A DNA stretch of 64,000 bases. Origin: Taudactylus pleione (Eukaryota > Chordata > Amphibia > Anura > Myobatrachidae). The DNA lies in NCBI GenBank assembly GCA_031769625.1, contig JAUIMM010000121.1:12272001-12336000 (forward strand), written 5' to 3'. This document shows positions 54,224-64,000 of the stretch, in pieces. A model generated the notes under the pieces. That model was given only the letters and a program-made list of their open reading frames with translations. It was not told where the DNA came from and did not search any database. The first letter of the stretch is position 1, and each line of letters begins with the position of its first letter. The position numbers were made by a program, and so were the translations under genes.

Positions 54224-54559
54224 TACGAGGCATACAAACATCAGCATATGTTATTGTTGTATTTAGTACAGTCAGTGCTCCAGTTGGACCAAAGCTGAAC
54301 TAAACTAAAGGCATATAGAGGGGATGTATGAATATGCAGATTAAAATACTTTTTTGTGTCATTTTCAAACATTGATTTAAGCAGATTGTGGGACCTGCAT
54401 TTTGAGTATGATGCCTATAAAAAATTGTCTGATTCACATTTATTACTCTGTAAATACAACATCAAAGGATTCACAACACTACATACTGTACAGGGGCAAG
54501 AATATTTGCAGGATATTCACAGAAAACACCCTTTTTCGGGGGCTGCCTGCGAATATTAA
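54224..54559. other. No gene recognised
   Basis: AT-rich DNA; from about 54520 ('tttttcgggggctgcctgcg') it may already be MITE-derived. Confidence 0.3.
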
Positions 54560-54869
54560 GGGCCCCTGGATGTATGTATGAGGGACTACAGCTGACACTT
54601 GGAGATATCTGCTGCAGTCCAACGTTTTTAATTGCAAATGCAGAGTACATAGGCTTCTATGGGGTTACTAAAATGACAAATTTACCAAGCTCAGGAATGC
54701 GTTAGCCATTGTAACCTATGGTCTACACTATGCTAAAGTTACTGGGAGTGGCCTCCTCAGCCGCTAGCACTTGCGCAGTCATCAGACCTCCCATGTGCAG
54801 TAGTGCGGCTACTGGTGAATCCAGTGAACATGTTATCGTCATCATCAGCACAGTAACTTGTACCAGGAC
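54560..54869 (-). repeat. GGGGCCCATTTAT-family MITE fragment
   Basis: 'gggcccctggatgtatgtat', 'gagatatctgctgcagtcc' and 'gttagccattgtaacctatg' are diverged matches to the right half of 44191-44994, here with at least part of the element missing. Confidence 0.55.
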
Positions 54870-54872
54870 TAT

Positions 54873-55422
54873 GGGGCCCATTTATTAATTATCGCTTTTG
54901 CAATGCAATCGGGGCATTTCAGTACCGCCCATGATCGCATTGCAAAATGCTATCATAACGGCCGGATGTATTAACCGACACATGCTGGAATACGGGCTCC
55001 GAAAGGAGCCCGTCCCTGCGATGTGGCTTGGGTGCACTCTGGGCTGCTGCGCATGTGCAGTCCCGTGGACTGCACATGAGCGGCGCCCATTGCCGGCAGA
55101 GGGTTCCAGGAGATCCCTCCGCCAGCTGATATGCGGTAAGTCCCCATAGGCTACAGTGGCTAACGCTATCTTCAGATGGCATTAGCTGCTGGGGCCAATA
55201 TCGGGAATGTTTCGCATTCTGGCTATTTGTACATTTGCCAGCATCGCATCCTCCCTTACAAACCTATGGGGGAAGTGGCTGCCAGCGTCAATGGAGGGAT
55301 CGCAGCAGGTATCGGAGATTCCTCCTTGATACATCCGGGGGATACTTAATATTTGAGGTAAACCCCTGAAAACGTGTGTTTTTGGGGATTTTACCTCAAA
55401 TATTCAATGATAAATGGGCCCC
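54873..55422 (+). mobile_element. GGGGCCCATTTAT-family MITE, intact (550 bp)
   Basis: TAT flanks both sides (54870-54872, 55423-55425). Ends GGGGCCCATTTATTAATT and TTCAATGATAAATGGGCCCC. This is the cleanest family member in the window. Confidence 0.93.
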
Positions 55423-55429
55423 TATGGGA

Positions 55430-55675
55430 CACCCAACAGAACACCTCCTAAAAGGTGTGTCTTAGGGCCTAAACACAAGTTTTCGGGGAATACACTAAAA
55501 TATTAAGTATCATCCCAATGTATGAAGGAGGAACCGCAGAAGATCATAAGTTTTCGGGGGTTTACCTCAAATACTAAGTATCCCCCAGATGTTTTAAGGA
55601 GTAACCACAGCAGGTATCTCCGATACCTGTTGTGTTCCCTCCATTGCCGCTGGCAGCCGCCTCCCCCATAGGTTT
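55430..55675 (-). repeat. GGGGCCCATTTAT-family MITE fragment
   Basis: 'ctcaaatactaagtatcccc', 'gcaggtatctccgatacctg' and 'gcctcccccataggtttcta' are in reverse orientation to 54873-55422. The outer end is missing and it stops where the tandem repeat begins. Confidence 0.65.
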
Positions 55676-56030
55676 CTATGGCATAATGTGTTATACATGC
55701 CATTACTGCATGTGGCATAATGTGTTATACAGGGCATTACTGCGTGTGGCATAATGTGTTATACAGGGCATTACTGCATATGGCATAATGTGTTATACAG
55801 GGCATTACTGCATGTGGCATAATATGTTATAAAGGCCATTACTGCGTGTGGCATAATATGCTATACAGGGCATTACTGCGTGTGGCATAATGTGTTATAC
55901 AGGGCATTACTGCATGTGGCATAATGTGTTTATACAGGGCATTACTGCATATGGCATAATGTTTTTATAAAGGGCATTACTGCATGTGGCATAATGTGTT
56001 TATATAGGGCATTACTGTGTAAGGCGCATT
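55676..56030. repeat. 34-36 bp tandem repeat, about ten units
   Basis: Units of 'gcatgtggcataatgtgtta' plus 'tacagggcattact' with small changes (extra T giving 'gtttata', 'gcgtg' for 'gcatg'). They run into a hAT-like 3' end. Confidence 0.95.
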
Positions 56031-56287
56031 ACTGCACATGGCAATTATTCGCCACGAGGGGAGAGCTTGGGGGAAGCCCAGCACCTTCATAAGTGCTGGG
56101 CACGCCCCACAGTGTGATGAATTGGGGGTGTTCCGCATGGACATGCCCCCTTTCCGGAAGCACGTGTGCTTTCAGCGCGCGCAGAGGAGCGTCATCTAAA
56201 AAAAAGTGTTTTTTTTCGAGAAGGGGGAGGGGGGGGCGCAACTTTGAACTTTTGCCCTGAGCTCCACAATGTCTAGAACCAGCCCTG
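56031..56287 (-). mobile_element. hAT element end
   Basis: The sequence ends in 'gtctagaaccagccctg', i.e. CAGGGCTGGTTCTAGAC on the other strand, a hAT-type terminus. It contains 'cacgcccca' and a C-rich part like the elements at 5896 and 45238. The opposite end is not found, so the tandem repeat at 55676-56030 may be its interior. Confidence 0.55.
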
Positions 56288-56469
56288 GGTGCTTTTCCCC
56301 CCCATTTCTCAAATAGGAACATAAACCGTCGCCCAAAAAAGGGTTGTGGCCTCATGGTACATGACAAATCTAATTGTCACGTACAATGATGAAGGGGTAC
56401 TGATCCCTCTGAACTCTGAACCACTGTTATCCAGCTGTCACTGCTAAATACAGTGTTAGTTCAATCACT

Positions 56470-56660
56470 GCAGCATACTTACCGACATTCTGGCAGCACC
56501 CTGCGGGGGGGGCAGCAGGGAGGGTGGTGCGGCTTAAGTGGGCGGAGCGGGGGCATGCTGGCGCGATCACGACATCGTGACCCCGTCCCCCGCTTTATAA
56601 TGCCGATATTACCGGCATTGTAAAGCAAGGAGCGGGGTTACGATGATGCAATTCTGTGTC
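56470..56660 (+). repeat. Dispersed repeat X, copy 2
   Basis: 'ataatgccgatattaccggc' then 'attgtaaagcaaggagcggg' matches 4805-4850 closely. Confidence 0.65.
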
Positions 56661-56684
56661 AGGGGTAAGTCTACAAGTAAAGCT

Positions 56685-56995
56685 GGGCATCCACTATACA
56701 TTTATCTGTCAGATATCTGTCCAACCTGGCTGGTTGGAATGAAAACCTGGTAATGTATGGGAGCCAATGATAATCGTCCATTTGCTCACAAACACTGGAA
56801 TATAGCCAAAAGTGGTTGTTCAGACAAATTGGTTAAAACACACAAATGTAACCAATTTGAACAATTTTTTTTGTCCTTTTTTTCAGTGTTTAAAACATAT
56901 AATCAACTGTCATTTGCTCCCATACATTACCAGGTTTTCATTCCAACCAGCCAGATTGGACAGATATCTGACAGAAAATTGTATAGTGGATGCCC
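56685..56995. mobile_element. 311-bp foldback MITE (GGGCATCCACTATAC)
   Basis: Left 'gggcatccactatacattta' pairs with right 'gtatagtggatgccc'; pairing extends through 'cagatatctgtccaacctgg' against 'ccagattggacagatatctg', and 'ggttggaatgaaaacctggt' against 'accaggttttcattccaacc'. Arms are about 100 bp. The target duplication is unclear. The 95-residue frame here is an artefact. Confidence 0.92.
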
Positions 56996-58827
56996 AACTT
57001 TACTCCCCAGCCTGCTACTCAAAGATCAAGAAGCAGTAAGGTAGGGACAGTTAGATAAGACCTCAGCTGGGACCCTGGGACTCCATCTTTTTCACTCAAA
57101 AGAGCTATAAACAAAACTATTTTAAAACACACTATCAACCCCCTCTGTCTTCCCCTGGTATCATCAGAAATAAGTATTTATAGTTTCTTGTTTTTATTAG
57201 ATTTTATTTTATACCACTAATTACTATACCACGCAAATAGCTCTTATTCATACATTTTTTTACCCAATTAATCCTTTGAAAGTAAGCAGTTTTTTATCTT
57301 GAGTGCGGATATATCATCAAATAAATCTACGTCTCTGATAAAGACCAAGAAAATTTTTTCCACCCCAGGTTTTTTTAAGGGTATTCTCCAATGAAATAAT
57401 TAACTAATTAGCTTTGGATGTGCCTGTGAGCAGTACACTGTAAACTAGTGGTTCTATCACTAGTACTTTAAACTAGGTTTTTAGGAAGGAAATCAGTGTG
57501 AAATGATCAGTTTATATATACTTTATACTGATAGAAAAGCACAGCTTCTTTGTACCTCTTAGTACCACACTTCCTCCTCTAATATGTTGATACAATGAAG
57601 ACTTTCACAATCCCAAGATTCCCGACCTGCCGAGATTCCACTTTCCTTTTCAAACCATTTAGAAAACAGAATTGTATGTGTCTCTATAACACAAACACTG
57701 ACTTGCAGCGGGGAGAATAGATGTAAATTCTAGCTCACGGGCCTCACATTATTTCTCCAGTCAAGGATTTATGGACCTTAGCCGAGCGTTACGAAATATT
57801 AATATAAATGTTTATTTCTTATATTCATGTTTCCTGTCAGCATACACTTTATGATTTGAGAAATTGCTATTGTTTCTCTAATAAATTGTAGGATGAGCAC
57901 TATATGTGCACCAAGGGCTTACAATCTAATGAATGAAGCACAGTGATATCATTCCATTAATATTGAAGTTGAGTTACATTCTCTTTTTATATTTTATATA
58001 TATATTGCTCAGAGGTTCCAAAACTCTGCCATTCCAATCCAGCAGTCCAGGTTTTAAGGATAACCATGCTTGAGTCCAGATGGTTAAATCAAATTGACTG
58101 TGGAACTAATTAAGTCACCCGTGCTCAAGCATGGATATCCTCAAAATGTGGACTGTAATGGTGGAGTTTAGGAATCTCTAATTGTGCTCAACACTTTAAT
58201 TCTAAATTTTTCCTCTCGTTGTCTAATACTGTTTATTGTGTCTAATGACAGCTTTTGTTTTATCTGATAATCTGATAATATTAAAGAATTATTTGAAAAG
58301 TTCTGAAGGAGAAAGGGATTTCCTCTTTTAGTGTTTGTAATAAAGCTACATCAATCAGGCAGGTGAGTCCTTATCTGTCTTTTATAAAAAAAAAAGGTTA
58401 TTCATCAAGATTACATGCTTTCAAAAACATTAACGGAAAAAAGAATTTGCTGCCAAATGGGCTGGTTGAGAAATTTGTCCCTCATCTCTCCGGAAAGCAC
58501 GGGTTCAAGTAAACGCAAGCACCCCAATTAATTGCCCTGTTTGTGATATGCTTGAAGTAAACAGCCAGGGAAACTCCTCCAGGGAAGTTGGAGACTTTTC
58601 TCACATCCGAACCAATTACTTTCTTTTTCCGTTTCCTCATTTCAAAGTTTCCAAAACAATTGTAAGATCATATTTACAGTGCTGCATTAATTAACTTGAG
58701 CTGGGCAGCCTATACCTGCCTATTACATATCTCTATCTAACTAAGGCTTATTTACATTTTAGCTAAACTAACTTGTAATTCTTCAAATGTCACAACTATC
58801 TTTAATCAGAAAATCTTTCATTAGTTA
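56996..58827. other. No gene; AT-rich DNA with possible conserved non-coding elements
   Basis: No repeat with a second copy here. Two stretches (about 57600-57860 and 58380-58720) are dense in homeodomain/SOX-like words such as TTAATTAA, CAATTAATTG and AACAATTG without microsatellite character. They are candidates for upstream regulatory DNA; this is a guess from composition only. Confidence 0.3.
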
Positions 58828-59260
58828 TACCCCTTTTACACCGGAGCTAAAACCAGGGTTTTGGAAGGGTTAACTCGGGCAGCTCCCTGGTGTAAAAGGG
58901 GAGAGGGTTGGATAGCCGGGTCGAGTGACCCGGCAATCCAACCCTGGTATTTAGCAAGGTTTAACACGGGCGTAGCCCATGAAACCCTGCTGTGAGAACA
59001 GCGCACTCCGGGTCACGATGACCTGGAGTGCGCTGCTAGTCGGCTGATTGGTCCGGCTTCAGTGGCGTTTGGAGATGACGTCATGTCCAAGCGACCACTT
59101 TCACTCCACAAAAGCTGAGTCTATGCAGACCCGACTCCGGTGTGAGCGGCACTGACTCGGGAATATCCTGAGTTGGCGCCGGTAAAATTCCGGGTCTGAT
59201 CCGGATAGGAACTTTGTTCCAACTCCGGGTCAGACCCGGAATTTAGGTGGAAAAGGGGTA
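58828..59260. mobile_element. Second hairpin-rich MITE family (TACCCCTTTTACAC), copy 2
   Basis: TTA flanks both sides (58825-58827, 59261-59263). Hairpins: 58829-58901 ('ccccttttacacc', 'ggtgtaaaagggg'), 59000-59034 ('agcgcactcc', 'ggagtgcgct') and 59190-59242 ('ttccgggtctgatccgg', 'cgggtcagacccggaa'). Aligns with 27959-28377 throughout. Confidence 0.9.
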
Positions 59261-59664
59261 TTAGTCAGTGCTAGCTGGCACATTTTCATGAAAGTCTGTC
59301 TCTAATCTCAATATACTGACTGTGGCCTAATTCAGAGACTGTTTACGTACTGTACATCTCCAGTGTTTTTAGATCTGTGCATGCACAGAAGCTGCACTAC
59401 ACAGTGCCCCAAATGCCGCAGCACTATTGACTTGCTGCTGGCGTTTGGGGGTGGCAACGGGGCAGTGTCTTGGAAAATGGGAGTGTGTCAGCTCTGTTTT
59501 CTGGGTGTGCTGAATCCAATGGCTGCTTCTGTAGATGCAGCTTCACTGGCTTCAGCAGCGTGACTTTCCCGACTATCCTGGGGGTTACACAGATGACCGA
59601 TGGTCACGCAGTTGATCTTTTGGATGCAGCAGCGGGTCAGAGAAGGAGGAATCTATGTATTTAC
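59261..59664. other. No gene; MITE-like fragment
   Basis: About 59325-59640 has 'ggcctaattcagagactg' and 'tgtgcatgcacag', suggesting a diverged GGGCCTGATTCAG-family piece with no matching second end. Confidence 0.4.
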
Positions 59665-60449
59665 TAGGGGTGTACACCGGCCACTTTTCGTGTTTTGGAT
59701 CTGGATCTTTCTTCGTGTTTTGGATCTGGATTGGTTATGCCAAAACCACCCTTCCGTGTTTTGGGTTCTGGGTTTTGTGTTTTGGATCTGTATTTTTTTG
59801 AAAAAAATCATAAAAACAGCTAAAATCACAGAATTTGTGGGTTTTTCTGCTCCTATGCTATTATTAACCTCAATAACCTTAATTTCCACTAATTTCCAGT
59901 CTATTCTGAACACATCACAATAGTGTTTTTATGTCCAAAAGGTTGCACCGAGGTAGCTGGATGACTATGCTAAGCGACACGAGTGGGCAGCACAAACACG
60001 TGGCCCATCTAGGAGTGACACTGCAGTGGCAGACAGGATGGCAGTTTGAAAAACTAGGCCCCAAACAGTACATAATGCAAAGAAAAAAAAGAGGTGCAAG
60101 ATGGAATTGTCCTTGGGCCCTCCCACCCACCCTTATGTTATATAAACAGAACATGCACACTTTAGAAAACCAATCATTCCAGCGCCAGGGTCTGCCACAC
60201 GACTGTGGCTGAAATGATTGGTTCGTTTGGGCTCCCACAAAACAAGCTGGCAATTAATCTGGCCCTGCACAAACTGGCTCTACGGAGGCAAGATGTCGTC
60301 CTCATCCTCCTCATCCACCGATTCTTTCCCCTCTTCAGTGTTGTGTACATCCTCATCCTCACAGAGTATTAATTCGTCCCCGCTGGAATCCACCACCACA
60401 GGTCCCTCTGTACGTTCTGGAGGCTGGTCTCCCTGGAAGAGTTGATAAT

Positions 60450-60650
60450 TCATTTTATGAACATCATCTTCTCCACATTTTGTGGAAGCAACCTCCTACG
60501 CCTTTCGCTGACAAGGTTCCCGGCTGCACTAAACACTCTTTCGGAGTACACACTGGAAGGGGGGCAACTCAGGTAAAATAGAGCCAGTTTGTACAGGGGC
60601 CCCCAAATTGCCTCTTTTTCCTGCCAGTACAGGTACGGACCGTCTGACAT
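60450..60650 (-). pseudogene. hAT transposase C-terminal dimerisation domain remnant
   Basis: In hAT transposases this segment dimerises and completes the catalytic core. The frame reads FYLSCPPSSVYSERVFSAAG followed by NLVSERRRRLLPQNVEKMMF, the hATC signature with the invariant SER...FS.AG.....R..L pattern. Family proteins have about 600 residues; only these 66 remain. They end near 60450, after which Glu/Asp-poor unrelated frames follow. Upstream on the minus strand the gene is replaced by tandem repeats, so the DDE residues and the BED finger are gone. Confidence 0.9.
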
Positions 60651-60659
60651 GCCTACTAG

Positions 60660-62030
60660 GATGCTGTCACCGATGTAATCCTTTAACAGACAGACGCACG
60701 CTTGTCGCTGCTGCTTTGAGGATGCAGGTGCGGCTACAGCCCAAACAATTCACAAAGACAGAAAAAAAATATTTTTTTATATTTCTTGTGGAGCGCACTT
60801 TGAGGGTTATACCACCCTTTAACGTAGAGACGCATGCTTGTCGCTGCTGCTTTGAGGATGCAGGTGCGGATACACATTTCACAAAGACAGAAAATTTTTA
60901 TTTTTTGTGGAGCGCACTTTGGGGGTTACAGCACCGTTTAACGGACAAGACAGCCGGCCCTTTACTTATGACTCAGGCGCACGCTTGGCGCTGCTCCTTT
61001 GTTGATGCACATGCAGCCACAGTGCACACAATTCACAAACACGGAAAATAATTCCTCAACCATTCTGTCAGTGGTGACAGTATCATATGCAGTGACAGTA
61101 GACATGCCAGAAATTGTTGGCACGTCCTTCAGTCCGGATCAGATGTCCAAACCGGCCCTTGACTTATGACACAGGCGCACACTTGGCGCTGCTGCTGTGT
61201 TGATGCACGTGCGGCTACTGTGCATACATTTCGCACACAAACAGAAAAAAAAGAATTGCTTATTTTTTGTGGAGTGTGCTTTGGGGGTTACACCACCCTT
61301 TAACAGATTTATGGGACACAGGCGCACGCTTGGCGCTGCTCCTTTGTTGATGCACGTGCAGCCACAGTGCACACAATTAACAAACACAGAAAATATTTTT
61401 TATTTTGTTTGGAGTGTACTTTGGGGGTTACAGCACCCTTTAACGGTCAAGCCAGCCGGCCCTTCACTTATGACACAGGCGCACGCTTGGCGCTACTTTG
61501 TTGATGCACGTGCGGCTACTGCACACACAATTCACAAACACAAAAAAATATATATTTTTAATTTTTTTTGGAGTGCACTTTGGGGGTTACAGCACCCTTT
61601 AACGGACAAGCCAGCTGTCCCTTTACTTATGGGACACGGGCGCACGCTTGGCGCTGCTCCTTTGTTGATGCACGTGCAGCCACAGTGCACACAATTCACA
61701 AACACAGAAAATAAATTTTTAGTTTTTTTTAAGTGCACTTTGGGGGTTACACCACCCTTTAACAGACGAGCCAGCCGGCCCTTTACTTATGACACAGGCG
61801 CACACTTGGCGCTACTTTGTTGATGCACGTGCGGCTGCTGCGCACAGAACTCACAAACACAGAAAAAAAAATATTATTTGGAGTGCCCTTTGGGGGTTAC
61901 AGCACCCTTTAACGGACGAGCCAGCCGGCCCTTTACTTATGACACAGGCGCACGCTTGGCGCTACTTTGCTGATGCACGTGCGGCTACTGCGCACACAAT
62001 TCACAAACACAGAATTTTTTTTTTTTTTTT
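60660..62030. repeat. 150-160 bp tandem repeat in the hAT element, about nine units
   Basis: The landmark 'cgcttggcgctgctcctttg' recurs at about 60983, 61183, 61329, 61485, 61647, 61805 and 61954, with diverged forms at 60700 and 60843. Each unit also has 'gatgcacgtgcagccacagt', 'aattcacaaacacagaaaa' and 'tttgggggttacagcaccct'. Spacing varies from 146 to 200 bp. Confidence 0.93.
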
Positions 62031-62336
62031 CTGCACTTGAGGGGAGCACCCCTGATGGACAGAGCACCCCCTGGACAACACTACAGCACCCCTTTAGGAC
62101 TGGGACACAGCACAAGACTTTGGAGTGGACACAGCCCCTATGGACAACTGACTGCACAACACAACACAGCCAGCCCCTATGCACTTTGGAGGAGTGGACA
62201 CAGCCCCTATGGACAACAGCAGCACAGCACAGCACAACAGTACACTGCACTACACTACACAGCCCAGCCAGCCCTAACTCCCACCCTCCCTCTTCACTGT
62301 CCACAGCCGAGTGAGAAAATGGCGCCGACGCGGGTA

Positions 62337-62346
62337 CCTTATATAG
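62337..62346 (-). promoter_or_regulatory. Possible TATA box of the hAT element
   Basis: On the minus strand CTATATAAGG lies about 160 bases inside the transposase-5' end of the element and points toward the transposase remnant. The surrounding GC-rich 'ggcgccattttctcactc' fits a 5' leader. Confidence 0.45.
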
Positions 62347-62513
62347 AATCCAAAACCCGCGAGACCCGGAAGGCGGGATGATGACGTTTTGCCTCGATTT
62401 CAGATCCGAGTCAGGCGGGAAAAGTCGAGCCTGACTCGGATCGGCCTTGGATCAGGGGGAGCTCGGGGGGTTCGGATTTCAGAAATCCGAACCCGCTCGC
62501 CCCTAGTATTTTC

Positions 62514-63889
62514 ATAATACGCCTTCTGCGGCATTAGCCTATTATCACACCAATTCTAAAAGTAAAGTATTTATCGTAGAATTTTCCTTGCTTTGACTAT
62601 ACATTGCAAAGTCTGAGAAACATCCTCATAGCACAACCTGGTACTTACCACAGCGAAAGGTGTCAGCCACATACCTACACCACTTGACCTGACTTCCTAG
62701 CAAATTTTTTGGACCCTGTGTACATTTTTAACCCCTCCATTTCCGTAACCAACTAGCATTTGTTGCAGAATCGATTTATTCCAGTGGGAGACATCGACAG
62801 CAATTGTTCAAGTTGTGAGACACACCTTGCTAAATTTACTCTGGCACCTGTCACTTTAGATATCAGCACCTTATCATCTATTTGGGCACCATTTGGACTT
62901 GGGACTTTGTGCAATAATTCCAGCTTGATCACCACGGGGCTCCATCTGCTTGCGTTGGACACATTGCTGTTTGTGAGACCAACTTTTTTGCCACCTAAAA
63001 TGACTTCCTGCCCAGTGCACATCCTTTTTCCACGCTGAGATAGCCAGTGCCTACAGGGTTTTTAGATTTATGCCTATAGATTTATATTTGTACGTACTAT
63101 ACCCACTCATTATTGGGGTTCTTAGAGTGTAATCTCTGTATCATTGGTTTTAATGTTTTATTAAATTGTTATCATATACTTACCATCAGCGCTGCATATT
63201 GTTTATGTATTTGTTGTTTAGGAGGCAGGATACCTCCCATTTAGGAGCTGCTTGGATAACCAACACATGACTGCGCCCTTACACTATATATTTTTATAGT
63301 TTTTTCTTCCCTCTCACCTTGCTAAAGTACTGTACGGAAAATACACTTCATCATACTGGTAACTGGTAAGCTACTTTTCTGCCAATTGGATAGCTCCTAT
63401 GTATATATTTCACGCTTCCATTTCTCATACATGAGACTGTTTAATTCAATATGGGTCCATCTAGACTTTTTTTTAATCTCTGTTGGCAGGTAGTTCATGC
63501 ACTTTGGAATAGTCAGTTGTTTTTATTATTATTAATGTGCATACCCCTTTCTGATCTCTATATTGCCTTACCTATTTTTTTTATGTGTTTATAATATATG
63601 TTTGTGTATTTATTAAATACTATACATTGTTTAACCCTATCAAGGGATTCAATTATATTGGATTGGAATTAATTACAGTGTTTTAGTGCTGTTTTTTGCT
63701 TTACCAACCCATCAACAATACTTGAGATTGTGAAACTCATATAGGAGCCGATGCAGAGTGGAAGGTACATCTGTTTTCCTATATCTTGCATGTTTTCACA
63801 GTGTGCACACTTCCGAAATAAGTGTACAACAGAACGAATGATGCAGATTTGTATTCATTTCATTCCTCTCTCCACTTGCTACTGAAAGG
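62514..63889. other. No gene recognised
   Basis: Open frames overlap on both strands at 62753-63038 without motifs. The rest is AT-rich and has no second copy in the window. Confidence 0.35.
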
Positions 63890-64000
63890 ATGTGGTGTCA
63901 CCAAGTCTGGTGATACCCGGTGCACACTGTACAACCCCCCTGCGTGTTGAAGCCGCCGCGTGTGTCCGAAAAGAGGCGTGACCTAGCGTAAAGTGGCGTG
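63890..64000. repeat. Possible hAT-like GC-rich end at window edge
   Basis: 'gtggtgtcaccaagtctggt' then 'gatacccggtgcacac' resembles a hAT interior seen in anurans. It runs off the window, so support is weak. Confidence 0.3.

Larger units (their letters stand above)
59665..62505 (-). mobile_element. hAT transposon, 2.84 kb, mostly tandem repeats inside
   Basis: Flanks GTATTTAC (59657-59664) and GTATTTTC (62506-62513) match at 7 of 8. Ends TAGGGGTGTAC and, on the other strand, TAGGGGCGAGC. A hAT dimerisation domain is coded on the minus strand near one end, but the rest of the transposase is missing. The ends at 1-241 and, more distantly, 34531-34812 belong to the same group. Confidence 0.9.

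Noticed and set aside
56757..57044. 95-residue plus-strand frame
   Set aside because: Most of it lies in the foldback MITE 56685-56995.
62753..63038. Overlapping 89- and 92-residue frames on opposite strands
   Set aside because: No motif, and overlap on both strands suggests chance openness.

Overview
The window looks like nuclear DNA of a vertebrate, most probably a frog or toad with a large, repeat-rich genome. The host assignment is an inference from three things: one short host exon, the many foldback MITEs of types I associate with anuran genomes, and the mix of Tc1, hAT, Harbinger-like, L1-type, CR1/L2-type and Ngaro-type elements. There are no operons or bacterial signals, and nearly all long open frames are accidents of repeats.

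Host gene: on the minus strand at 52772-52696 lies a 77-nt coding exon with a start codon, a signal peptide and a canonical splice donor. Its peptide matches the N-terminus of the secreted ligand Wnt6. I find no later Wnt exon at lower coordinates. Positions 1-52689 would then all be first intron, more than 52 kb and packed with transposons, and about 52773-64000 would be 5' UTR, promoter and upstream DNA.

Layout. 1-2000: end of a hAT element and a whole but decayed Tc1 element. 2690-8900: MITEs and a nested hAT element. 8900-14950: LINE fragments interrupted by MITEs. 15037-18746: about 48 tandem copies of a 77-bp unit. 19187-20150: small repeats. 20540-26690: a decayed Ngaro-type tyrosine-recombinase retrotransposon (gag, RT, RNase H, recombinase) whose SGNH-hydrolase ORF is still open. 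26742-32085: a dense MITE cluster with very long palindromes. 32120-33990: L1-type ORF2 remnant. 34000-48300: nested hAT and Harbinger-like elements. 48300-53240: mostly single-copy-looking DNA around the wnt6 exon. 54000-57000: more MITEs. 57000-58800: AT-rich DNA that may hold conserved non-coding elements. 59665-62505: a hAT element in which most of the transposase is replaced by tandem repeats.

Two things stand out. First, one class of MITE is built as a chain of about a dozen independent near-perfect hairpins. Two copies have the same length (549 bp); a third keeps the left half but carries a different set of hairpins on the right. All have 3-bp target duplications. Second, the 77-bp satellite aligns to an internal segment of a MITE that is present as a single unit at 38085-38645, so the satellite arose by amplification inside a transposon.
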